The translations under genes were made by a program, and so were the position numbers. From Dethiosulfatibacter sp. (GTDB lineage: Bacteria > Bacillota > Clostridia > Tissierellales > Dethiosulfatibacteraceae): DNA of 12,838 nucleotides. The stretch covers positions 1-12,838 of the forward strand of contig JAUVAG010000008.1 of assembly GCA_030591825.1 (NCBI GenBank). Direction: 5' to 3'. The notes under the pieces were generated by a model that had not been told where the DNA came from, ran no database searches, and worked only from the letters and a program-made list of their open reading frames with translations. Of the stretch, positions 1 through 7,326 are shown in pieces. How positions within the stretch are numbered: the first letter of the stretch is position 1; every line of letters starts with the position of its first letter.

Positions 1-957
1 AACAGGGAGCAGTCAAAGCTCATGATCCTTGACAAAAATAAAGAAACAATTGAACATAAAAAGTTTTACAATATACTTGAATACCTAAATGAAGGGGACT
101 GCCTTGTAATGAACAATTCAAGAGTTCTCCCTGCAAGGATGTTTGGAACAAAGACTACAGGAGCCGTTATCGAAATTCTTCTTTTAAAGAGACAAACTCT
201 TGACAGGTGGGAATGTCTGGTAAAACCAGGCAAAAGGGCAAAACCCGGCACTGTAATCAACTTCAGCGACAAACTGCAAGGAGAAGTAATTGAAGACCTT
301 GAAGACGGTGTAAAGCTTTTAGAGTTCAAGTATGAGGGAGTATTTGAAAGTATAATAGAAGAGCTTGGAGAAATGCCTCTACCGCCATACATTAAAGAAA
401 AATTGGAAGATCAGGAAAGGTATCAGACTGTCTATGCCGAAGTAACTGGATCGGCAGCCGCACCTACAGCAGGACTTCATTTCACTGAAGAGTTAATGGA
501 AAAAATCAAGGAAAAGGGTGTTACTATTGCATATGTGACACTTCATGTAGGACTTGGCACTTTTAGACCTGTGAAGGTGGATGATATCAATGAGCATATA
601 ATGCATTCAGAGTATTATGAGCTCAACGAATATAATGCCGATATAATCAAATCCGCAAGGAAAAAAGGTGGAAAAGTAATTTCTGTAGGGACAACATCTA
701 CAAGAACACTTGAGTCCATATGCAAAAAGCTTGGAAAACTTGACATGGACAGCGGTTGGACAGAAATCTTCATCTATCCCGGTTATGAATTCAAGGCTGT
801 AGATGCACTCATAACAAATTTTCACCTGCCGGAATCAACGCTGCTCATGCTGGTAAGCGCCTTTTCCGACAGAGAATACATACTTAAGGCATACAAAGAA
901 GCTGTTGACAAGGACTACAGGTTTTTCAGCTTCGGCGATGCAATGTTTATCTACTAA
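1..957 (+). CDS. queA: S-adenosylmethionine:tRNA ribosyltransferase-isomerase (5'-truncated)
   Basis: QueA moves the ribosyl group of S-adenosylmethionine onto preQ1 in tRNA and isomerises it, giving epoxyqueuosine at wobble position 34 of GUN-anticodon tRNAs. The frame is open to the left window edge. The seven residues before the first ATG at 22 (NREQSKL) run into MILDK in the way family N-termini do (usually R-D/E-x-S-K/R-L followed by a hydrophobic stretch), so that ATG is internal and about 25 codons are missing. Family signatures seen are [54 protein letters not shown] and the C-terminal FSFGDAM. Visible length is 318 residues against a usual ~340. tgt follows 27 nt downstream, the common queA-tgt operon. 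Identity is firm; only the true start is unseen. Confidence 0.96.
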   Translation, partial: NREQSKLMILDKNKETIEHKKFYNILEYLNEGDCLVMNNSRVLPARMFGTKTTGAVIEILLLKRQTLDRWECLVKPGKRAKPGTVINFSDKLQGEVIEDLEDGVKLLEFKYEGVFESIIEELGEMPLPPYIKEKLEDQERYQTVYAEVTGSAAAPTAGLHFTEELMEKIKEKGVTIAYVTLHVGLGTFRPVKVDDINEHIMHSEYYELNEYNADIIKSARKKGGKVISVGTTSTRTLESICKKLGKLDMDSGWTEIFIYPGYEFKAVDALITNFHLPESTLLMLVSAFSDREYILKAYKEAVDKDYRFFSFGDAMFIY

Positions 958-2103
<1,146 letters not shown>

Positions 2104-2122
2104 TAACTAACAGGAGGTTACA

Positions 2123-2509
2123 ATGCCACAAGGTGGAGCAACAAGTATAATTTTCATGGTAGCAATGTTTGCGATTTTCTATTTCATGCTGATCAGACCA
2201 CAAAGAAAAAGAGATAAAAAAGTTAAGGATATGAGGTCTTCTTTAAAGAAGGGTGATGAAGTTATCACTATAGGCGGTATCCAAGGCAAGGTTGTAAAGG
2301 TGAATGATGAGATAATTGTAGTAGAGCTAGACCATGCAAAGCAAAGACTTAAAATGCAAAAATGGGCAATTCACAGTGTTATAAACCCTTCAAAAGAAAA
2401 AGAAGTGGTTGAGAAAATCAAAGAACCTGTTGAAGTAGTAGAAGATGAAGTTGTAGAAGCTGTTGAAGCTGAAGAAGTAGTTGAAACTGTGGAAAAGACT
2501 GAAGAATAA
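2123..2509 (+). CDS. yajC: Preprotein translocase subunit YajC
   Basis: YajC is a small single-pass membrane protein that associates with SecDF and the SecYEG translocon. The N-terminus has one hydrophobic segment (about residues 8-24) followed by the family hallmark LIRPQRKRDKK, with positive charge expected on the cytoplasmic side. Next comes the soluble YajC core with KKGDEVITIGGIQGKV (residues 42-57). From about residue 90 the protein ends in a low-complexity tail of Val and Glu. AGGAGGT at 2112-2118 sets the start. The gene is followed at once by an intrinsic terminator, ending the queA-tgt-yajC unit. In many genomes secD follows yajC directly; here the SCIFF genes lie between them. Confidence 0.95.
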   Translation: MPQGGATSIIFMVAMFAIFYFMLIRPQRKRDKKVKDMRSSLKKGDEVITIGGIQGKVVKVNDEIIVVELDHAKQRLKMQKWAIHSVINPSKEKEVVEKIKEPVEVVEDEVVEAVEAEEVVETVEKTEE

Positions 2510-2512
2510 TCT

Positions 2513-2535
2513 AGAGCCTTAGGGCTCTTTTTTAT
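2513..2535 (+). terminator. Rho-independent terminator after yajC
   Basis: A 6-bp stem AGAGCC/GGCTCT (2513-2518 with 2523-2528) with a TTAG loop is followed by a run of T. It begins 4 nt after the yajC stop and separates the queA-tgt-yajC unit from scfA. Confidence 0.85.
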
Positions 2536-2548
2536 TTATTAAAACTCT

Positions 2549-2576
2549 TTGTTTTTCAAACTTCATGTGCTATAAT
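2549..2576 (+). promoter_or_regulatory. Promoter for scfA
   Basis: A perfect TATAAT -10 box at 2571-2576 is preceded directly by TGC, an extended -10. A weak -35 (TTGTTT, 2549-2554) lies 16 bp upstream. It falls just after the yajC terminator and about 27 nt before the scfA ribosome binding site, giving a short leader. Sigma-A type by appearance. Confidence 0.7.
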
Positions 2577-2609
2577 ATTGTAGCAATTAATGAGTAGGAG
2601 GTTTAAAAT

Positions 2610-2747
2610 ATGAAGCATATAAAAAATCTTAACACAAAGAACTTATCAAGCAACTTGGAACATAAAGGTTGTGGTGAGTGTCAAACTTCATGCCAGTCAG
2701 CATGCAAAACTTCATGTACTGTAGGAAATCAAAAATGCGAGAAATAA
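2610..2747 (+). CDS. scfA: SCIFF peptide precursor (six cysteines in forty-five residues)
   Basis: This 45-residue ORF is the precursor of a ribosomally made, radical SAM-modified peptide of the SCIFF (ranthipeptide) family. It carries exactly six cysteines: C21, C24, C28, C32, C36 and C43. The leader begins MKHIKNLNTKNL and the core contains CGECQTSCQSACKTSC followed by TVGNQKC, which matches my memory of this very conserved family. In the characterised Clostridium thermocellum relative CteA, the maturase joins Cys32 to Thr37 by a thioether; both residues occupy the same positions here. AGGAGG at 2596-2601, 8 nt before ATG, fixes the start. The gene has its own promoter and terminator and precedes the matching maturase gene. 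The biological role of SCIFF peptides is not settled; a signalling function has been proposed in some clostridia. Confidence 0.95.
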   Translation: MKHIKNLNTKNLSSNLEHKGCGECQTSCQSACKTSCTVGNQKCEK

Positions 2748-2750
2748 AAC

Positions 2751-2780
2751 AGTAGTGGATTCCCACTACTTTTTTATTTT
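2751..2780 (+). terminator. Rho-independent terminator between scfA and scfB
   Basis: The perfect 8-bp stem AGTAGTGG/CCACTACT (2751-2758 with 2763-2770) has a 4-nt ATTC loop and is followed by TTTTTATTTT. It starts 3 nt after the scfA stop. It should end most scfA transcripts, with any read-through giving a lower level of scfB message. Confidence 0.9.
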
Positions 2781-2825
2781 AGCTTAAGAAAGTTAAAATA
2801 TGTAAAACGCTTTAAAAAATTTTTG

Positions 2826-2834
2826 TGTTACAAT
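2826..2834 (+). promoter_or_regulatory. Possible extended -10 promoter for scfB
   Basis: TGT followed by TACAAT (2829-2834) fits an extended -10 element. I see no convincing -35 box. It would start transcripts near 2841, with a leader of about 120 nt before scfB. Its main support is the strong terminator upstream, after which scfB needs read-through or its own promoter. Confidence 0.35.
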
Positions 2835-2854
2835 TAAACAAACTTTCTACACAG

Positions 2855-2931
2855 GCAACACTGCTTGTACATTAACTGCTTCGCATCTAACTCGATGTAG
2901 CCACTATGTACTGTAGATGAGAAATAGTTGC
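2855..2931 (+). promoter_or_regulatory. Inverted-repeat structure in the scfB leader
   Basis: A nested imperfect dyad fills the gap before scfB. The outer arms are GCAAC/GTTGC (2855-2859 with 2927-2931). Inside them lie GTACAT/ATGTAC (2867-2872 with 2906-2911), then GCT/AGC and CATC/GATG around a TAACTC loop. CATCTA at 2884-2889 can instead pair with TAGATG at 2914-2919, so two exclusive folds are possible. It matches no riboswitch class I recognise. It could be a leader RNA or the decayed remains of a palindromic repeat. Confidence 0.4.
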
Positions 2932-2964
2932 TTAGTTTAGATAAGTTAATTTACGGAGGCAATT

Positions 2965-4299
2965 ATGATTCACTTGTTCGAATTGGACAATAAGAGATTT
3001 GTTGTAGATGTCAACAGCGGATTGATCCATGAAATAGATAAGATGGTTTATGACATACTTGAGACCGATTATTATAAAAAAAGAGACAATATAGATGTAC
3101 TCTTGAAAGAATATTCAAAAGAAAATATAGATGAAGCTTGTGAAGAGCTTAAAGAACTGGAAGACAAAAAGCTTTTGTATACTGAAGACTTGAATATCAC
3201 TCCAAAGATAAAACCCGTTCTTAAGGCCATGTGTCTCAATGTAGCTCACGACTGCAACCTTCGCTGTGGTTACTGTTTTGCTTCACAGGGAGACTATCAG
3301 GTTAATAGGTCAATGATATCCTTTGAAACAGGCAAAAAGGCACTTGATTATATACTAAAAAATTCCGGTGACAGAAGAAATCTTGAAGTAGACTTCTTCG
3401 GTGGTGAGCCACTGATGAATTTCGAAGTCTGCAAGCAGCTTGTACACTATGGAAGAGAAGAAGAAAAGAAATACAACAAGAACTTCAGGTTTACAATAAC
3501 AACCAATGGAGTTCTTCTTGATGATGAAAAGATTGCTTTTATAGACGAGCATTTTGACAATTTAGTAATGAGTCTTGATGGAAGAAAAGAAGTCAACGAT
3601 AATGTGAGATTGACCCCTACAGGGACAGGAAGCTATGACATGATTGTTCCAAACTTCAAGAGGGCTGTCAAAAAAAGAGAAGACAGAGCATATTTCATTA
3701 GAGGAACCTTTACTGGTAAAAACCTTGATTTTTCAAATGATGTCAAGCATATGAGAGATCTTCGCTTTGAGATTCTTTCCATGGAACCTGTTGTTACTGA
3801 GCCTGGAAGCGAATATGAAATCAAGGAATCTGACCTTGAAATGGTGAAGAAAGAGTATGAAAAGCTCTATCACCTTTACAAGGATTCAATAGGCACGGAC
3901 AAGGAATTTAGTTTCTTCCACTTTGAAATAGATCTTGAGCACGGACCCTGTATCTATAAAAGGATATCGGGCTGTGGTGCTGGAAATGAATATATTGCTG
4001 TTACACCTGAAGGGGATATATATCCTTGTCATCAGTTTGTTGGTGAGGAGGATTTCAAAATTGGAAACCTTGATGAAGGAATAGTGAATACTGACATATC
4101 AGATAAACTTTATAAAAGTAATGTTCTAACTAAAGAAGATTGCAGAAATTGCTGGGCCAAGTATTTTTGTAGTGGTGGATGCCATGCAAATGCGTGGCAC
4201 TTCAATGGTGACTTTAACAAGCCATATAAGACAGGCTGCGAAATGGAAAGAAAAAGAATAGAATGTGCCATCAGACTTAAAGCCGAAAGGATGAGTTAA
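2965..4299 (+). CDS. scfB: Thioether-forming SCIFF peptide maturase, radical SAM/SPASM
   Basis: ScfB uses a radical SAM iron-sulfur cluster to form Cys-to-Thr thioether cross-links in the SCIFF precursor encoded upstream. Residues 1-80 look like the PqqD-like recognition domain that binds leader peptides (HEIDKMVYDIL and a helical stretch). The radical SAM CxxxCxxC motif is C97, C101 and C104 (HDCNLRCGYC), followed by the SAM-binding FFGGEP at 144-149. The C-terminal third is a SPASM domain for auxiliary clusters, with cysteines at 329, 337, 355, 393, 396, 402, 406 and 425 (among them CRNCWAKYFCSGGCHAN). At 444 residues it is full length. GGAGG at 2955-2959 sets the start. It lies 217 nt after scfA, beyond a terminator. 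Identity rests on the domain pattern and the adjacent precursor. Confidence 0.95.
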   Translation: MIHLFELDNKRFVVDVNSGLIHEIDKMVYDILETDYYKKRDNIDVLLKEYSKENIDEACEELKELEDKKLLYTEDLNITPKIKPVLKAMCLNVAHDCNLRCGYCFASQGDYQVNRSMISFETGKKALDYILKNSGDRRNLEVDFFGGEPLMNFEVCKQLVHYGREEEKKYNKNFRFTITTNGVLLDDEKIAFIDEHFDNLVMSLDGRKEVNDNVRLTPTGTGSYDMIVPNFKRAVKKREDRAYFIRGTFTGKNLDFSNDVKHMRDLRFEILSMEPVVTEPGSEYEIKESDLEMVKKEYEKLYHLYKDSIGTDKEFSFFHFEIDLEHGPCIYKRISGCGAGNEYIAVTPEGDIYPCHQFVGEEDFKIGNLDEGIVNTDISDKLYKSNVLTKEDCRNCWAKYFCSGGCHANAWHFNGDFNKPYKTGCEMERKRIECAIRLKAERMS

Positions 4300-4300
4300 A

Positions 4301-4372
4301 ATGGTATTTGAAATAGAAGAAATTAGAAAAACCAGTATAAGGTATTATGAAAAGATAACAAAGTTTTATTGA
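4301..4372 (+). CDS. Possible 23-residue ORF after scfB
   Basis: An ATG one base after the scfB stop opens 23 codons ending in TGA. An AAAGGATGAG stretch inside the end of scfB is placed as a ribosome binding site would be. The product is charged and has no motif I recognise (it begins MVFEIEEIRKTSIRYYEK). It could be a translated micropeptide, the stub of a decayed gene, or chance. The secDF promoter overlaps its last codons. Confidence 0.2.
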   Translation: MVFEIEEIRKTSIRYYEKITKFY

Positions 4373-4397
4373 TTTATGAAATTAATAAATGTATAAT
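4369..4397 (+). promoter_or_regulatory. Promoter for secDF
   Basis: TTGATT (4369-4374) and a perfect TATAAT (4392-4397) are 17 bp apart, close to the sigma-A consensus. A start near 4404 gives a secDF leader of about 175 nt that contains palindromic repeat copy A. This is the best-formed promoter in the window. Confidence 0.75.
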
Positions 4398-4424
4398 TTT
4401 TTATGTAGGCAACAGGGCGATTTC

Positions 4425-4550
4425 ATGTCGTCTCACAATCTAAAATTAATGATGTTTTATATCACAACAAGTTTCGTTCTGATTCATGTAATATTCGATA
4501 TAAAATTGAACCGTTTATATATCGAATATCACATGAATCAACTCAGCTAG
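4425..4550 (+). CDS. Possible 41-residue leader ORF upstream of secDF
   Basis: An ATG 20 nt after the predicted transcript start, behind a weak AGGG site (4413-4416), opens a 41-codon frame through repeat copy A. It stops 18 nt before the secDF ribosome binding site. The product is hydrophobic in its middle (FYITTSFVLIHVIF). Translation would melt the palindrome. A secDF regulatory leader peptide, in the manner of VemP of Vibrio, is conceivable, but I see no arrest motif and the frame may simply be open by chance in the repeat. Confidence 0.2.
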   Translation: MSSHNLKLMMFYITTSFVLIHVIFDIKLNRLYIEYHMNQLS

Positions 4551-4564
4551 AGTTGTGGCATAAA
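4456..4564. repeat. Long palindromic repeat, copy A (secDF leader)
   Basis: The core is 4463-4557 (95 nt), symmetric about its centre: CACAAC pairs with the terminal GTTGTG, and GATTCATGT-type arms pair through the middle with only a few mismatches. Outer arms TTTAT/ATAAA extend it to 109 nt. The top loop is TTGAACCG. The 5' box AAGTTTCGT is not matched by the opposite strand, which instead forms a small AACTC/GAGTT hairpin that competes with the outer stem. The element ends about 5 nt before the secDF AGGAGG and 15 nt before its ATG. It is 81/95 identical to copy B, without gaps. Confidence 0.9.
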
Positions 4565-4579
4565 GACTAGGAGGATAAT

Positions 4580-6754
4580 ATGAAGAACAAAAACAGAAGT
4601 ATATTTGCTGCTATTATACTAATAGTAGCAGTTGGAGTATATCTTTCATCTTTCGGACTGAATCTTGGCAGATATATTATCAGCCCTGTAAAAGATGAAA
4701 TGGATCTTGGACTTGACTTGTCAGGCGGTGTCTATGTAGTTTTGGAAGCAGTAACTGATGCCACAGGAGTTGAGCTTGACGAGAAAATCTCACAGGCAAA
4801 ATCCATTATAGAACAAAGGGTAAACGGTCTTGGAGTATCGGAACCCAATATTACAGTTGAAAACAACAATAGAATTAGAATAGAGCTTGCAGGACTTACA
4901 AATCCCCAGGAAGCAATAGACCTAATTGGAAAAACTGCACAGCTACAGTTCAGAGAGCTTGACGGTACTATTGTATTGACAGGAGAAAATGTAAAGGAAT
5001 CACAGGTTACCTATGGTGACAAGAATGAAGTGGTTGTAGCTCTTGAATTCGACAAGGCCGGTGCTGAAGCTTTCGCTGAAGCAACAGGCAGACTAATGGC
5101 TGAGCCTAATAGAGAAGACAGGATAATTGAAATCGTTCTTGATGGAGATATCATTTCTGCTCCCTATGTATCTGATGAGATAACTGATGGTAAAGGCGTA
5201 ATTTCAGGTGGCTTTACCATAGAAGAAGCAACAAACCTGGCCAATCTTATTAGAGCAGGAGCCTTGCCGGTTGAAATGGAAGAGATAGAAGTATCAGTTG
5301 TCGGCCCTACTCTTGGACTTGAATCCTTGGATAAGAGTATATATGCTGCCATCATAGGACTTATACTTATATTCATATTCATGATATTTATGTACAAGCT
5401 TCCTGGTTTGGCAGCCGATATAGCCCTTACTATATATATCATGGTTGTTCTGGGAGTATTGATTGCAATTAATGCAAAGCTTACACTCGCTGGTATTGCA
5501 GGTCTTATCCTGTCAGTAGGTATGGCTGTTGATGCAAATGTTGTAATATTTGAAAGAATAAAGGAAGAGATTTTACTTGGCAAATCCGTAAGAACAGCAG
5601 TGGATTCAGGGTTTAAAAGAGCCATGAAAACCATTATCGATGCAAATGTAACAACACTCATTGCAGGACTGGTACTCTTTTATTTCGGTACTGGAACTGT
5701 CAAGGGATTTGCAGTAACTTTGCTTGTAGGTCTTGCAGTATCTCTTCTTACGGCAGTCTTTGCTACAAGGTACCTTCTAAAGATAATTGTCAAGATGGAG
5801 CTTTCTAAAGAAAATAAGATGTATGGAGTAAGGAAGCAGAGTAATGAAGTTTCAATGAAGCTTAATGTAGTAAAAAACAAAAGAAACTATTTCATGGTAT
5901 CTTTAAGCGTCATAGCCGTAGGATTGGTAATGGTTTTCGCTAGAGGATTAAATGTAGGTATAGACTTTACAGGTGGAACACTAATTCAGATAGAACTAGA
6001 GAATGAGGTACCTGTGGATGAAATAAGGAACATAACAGATTCTTTTGACAAAAATGCAAGTATAGTCCATGCAGGTGAAAACAATACGCAGATTATAATA
6101 AAGACCACTGTTAACCTAGACAACGAGGAAAGGTTTGAAGTATTTACACAATTCAAGGATAAATATGGTTTAACGGATGATGATTTCGTTAAACAGTTGA
6201 AATTTGGTCCAACAATAGGAAAGGAAACACAGAAAAAAGCAGTCATATCCGTTCTCATAGCTTCTGTATGCATGCTGGCATACATAACATTGAGATTTGA
6301 ATTTCTGTTTGGTGTAGCAGCTGTAATTGCACTTCTACATGATGTGCTAATAGGTATTGCTGTCTACTCAATCTTCAAGGTTCCAGTAAACAGCTCATTC
6401 ATTGCTGCAATGCTTACCATAGTAGGATATTCCATAAATGATACAATTGTTGTTTTCGACAGGATAAGAGAAAACATCAAGAAAATGAGGAAGTCAAAAT
6501 ATGAGGAAATAGTGGAGCTAAGCATATCACAAACTCTTGTAAGATCAATAAATACATCAGTTACCACATTGTTTGCCATATCCGCCCTGTATATCTTTGG
6601 CGTTGAAGCAATAAAGGATTTTGCTTTTCCACTTATAGTTGGAGTGCTGGCAGGTACATATTCCTCAATATTTATTGCAAGTCCAATCTGGGTAATGCTC
6701 AAGTCCCTTAAGGGTGATGTGAACTACTACAATCCCAACAAGGTTCAGAATTAG
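4580..6754 (+). CDS. secDF: Protein translocase SecDF, fused SecD-SecF
   Basis: SecDF is an RND-type membrane protein that uses the proton gradient to help pull proteins through SecYEG. Residues 1-410 are SecD: TM1 near 8-28, the DLGLDLSGGVYVVLEA motif (42-57), a large extracellular domain, then a membrane block with GMAVDANVVIFERIKEE (314-330). Residues ~428-724 are SecF: TM near 437-455, GIDFTGGT (460-467) and SINDTIVVFDRIREN (618-632). The conserved aspartates in VDAN and IND correspond to those linked to proton movement. There is no stop or frameshift between halves, so this is one 724-residue fusion as in Bacillus. AGGAGG at 4569-4574 sets the start. It has its own promoter and a repeat-bearing leader. 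No clear terminator follows. Confidence 0.97.
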   Translation: MKNKNRSIFAAIILIVAVGVYLSSFGLNLGRYIISPVKDEMDLGLDLSGGVYVVLEAVTDATGVELDEKISQAKSIIEQRVNGLGVSEPNITVENNNRIRIELAGLTNPQEAIDLIGKTAQLQFRELDGTIVLTGENVKESQVTYGDKNEVVVALEFDKAGAEAFAEATGRLMAEPNREDRIIEIVLDGDIISAPYVSDEITDGKGVISGGFTIEEATNLANLIRAGALPVEMEEIEVSVVGPTLGLESLDKSIYAAIIGLILIFIFMIFMYKLPGLAADIALTIYIMVVLGVLIAINAKLTLAGIAGLILSVGMAVDANVVIFERIKEEILLGKSVRTAVDSGFKRAMKTIIDANVTTLIAGLVLFYFGTGTVKGFAVTLLVGLAVSLLTAVFATRYLLKIIVKMELSKENKMYGVRKQSNEVSMKLNVVKNKRNYFMVSLSVIAVGLVMVFARGLNVGIDFTGGTLIQIELENEVPVDEIRNITDSFDKNASIVHAGENNTQIIIKTTVNLDNEERFEVFTQFKDKYGLTDDDFVKQLKFGPTIGKETQKKAVISVLIASVCMLAYITLRFEFLFGVAAVIALLHDVLIGIAVYSIFKVPVNSSFIAAMLTIVGYSINDTIVVFDRIRENIKKMRKSKYEEIVELSISQTLVRSINTSVTTLFAISALYIFGVEAIKDFAFPLIVGVLAGTYSSIFIASPIWVMLKSLKGDVNYYNPNKVQN

Positions 6755-6780
6755 TTATATGAATGAATTGATATTTGTAG

Positions 6781-6786
6781 TATAAT
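6781..6786 (+). promoter_or_regulatory. Possible -10 box for the lapA-recJ-apt-rel-dtd unit
   Basis: A perfect TATAAT lies 99 nt before lapA. The spaced -35 position is poor (TATGAA, 6758-6763), and the nearby TTGATA is too close to serve. If used, transcripts would start near 6793, just before the hairpin at 6795. Confidence 0.4.
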
Positions 6787-6794
6787 TATAGTAA

Positions 6795-6853
6795 ATTAAA
6801 CGTCAAAAGGATTAGATGAGTTTAACTTCAAAACTAACTTTTGACAGTTTAAT
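6795..6853 (+). promoter_or_regulatory. Stem-loop in the lapA leader
   Basis: ATTAAAC+GTCAAAAG (6795-6809) pairs with CTTTTGAC+GTTTAAT (6838-6853), 15 bp broken by one bulged A. Inside is a second stem AGTTT/AAACT (6819-6823 with 6831-6835). No T-run follows, so it is not a terminator. Placed at the very start of the predicted transcript, it could stabilise the mRNA or serve as a regulatory leader. Confidence 0.55.
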
Positions 6854-6879
6854 CAAAATAAAAGCTGGAGGTATGTCAC

Positions 6880-7326
6880 ATGCAAGTTAATTTTATTTTA
6901 CTGTTGATTGTATCAATATTTATCGCCATATTTGCAATACAAAACGGAGACACTGTTACTATAGATTTGTTCTTTTTTCAGGGTGAAATGTCACAAGCTT
7001 TGGTTATTCTTGCGTCTGTAGGTTTGGGAGCACTGGTAACCGTAGCACTTAGCACATTTGGTAAAATCAAGAGACTTAGGAATATCAAGTCATTGAATAA
7101 GCAGATCAAGGCTCTTGAAGGGGAAAAAACCACACTTGTTACCCAGTCCGAAAACCTTGAAAAGGAAAATGTGGATCTTCTACAGATTAATTCAGATCTT
7201 AAATCTGAACTTGGAACTAGTGAAGAAAAAATAAAAGAGCTTTCAACAAGACCGGTACCAAAGACCGTTGTTGAAGTTAAAGAAAAAAATTCAGTCCCTG
7301 TTGATGGAGAGGAGCAAACTGATTGA
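6880..7326 (+). CDS. LapA-domain (DUF1049) membrane protein
   Basis: This 148-residue protein has two membrane segments (about residues 4-21 and 38-58) joined by the short AIQNGDTVTIDLFF link typical of LapA/DUF1049 proteins. A charged helix likely to be a coiled coil (about 65-120) and a Glu/Lys-rich tail follow. In Gram-negative bacteria LapA helps control lipopolysaccharide assembly; in Gram-positives its role is unknown, so no gene symbol is given. GGAGG at 6867-6871 favours the ATG at 6880 over an out-of-frame ATG at 6873. Its stop overlaps the recJ start by 4 nt (TTGA), so the two are probably translationally coupled. Confidence 0.85.
   Translation: MQVNFILLLIVSIFIAIFAIQNGDTVTIDLFFFQGEMSQALVILASVGLGALVTVALSTFGKIKRLRNIKSLNKQIKALEGEKTTLVTQSENLEKENVDLLQINSDLKSELGTSEEKIKELSTRPVPKTVVEVKEKNSVPVDGEEQTD

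Noticed and set aside
1..60. preQ1 riboswitch ahead of queA
   Set aside because: The window begins inside queA, so its upstream region cannot be seen.
4407..4414. AGGCAACA octamer shared by the scfB (2853) and secDF leaders
   Set aside because: An 8-nt match between two leaders of this length is close to chance expectation, and its distance from the two -10 boxes differs (about 18 versus 9 nt).
4456..4564. Transposon or insertion sequence end
   Set aside because: No transposase, no clear target duplication beside copy A, and compensatory arm changes do not fit a dead element. A MITE origin remains possible.
5164..5661. 165-codon minus-strand frame over secDF
   Set aside because: Antisense shadow of conserved SecD membrane segments; no ribosome binding site or family resemblance.
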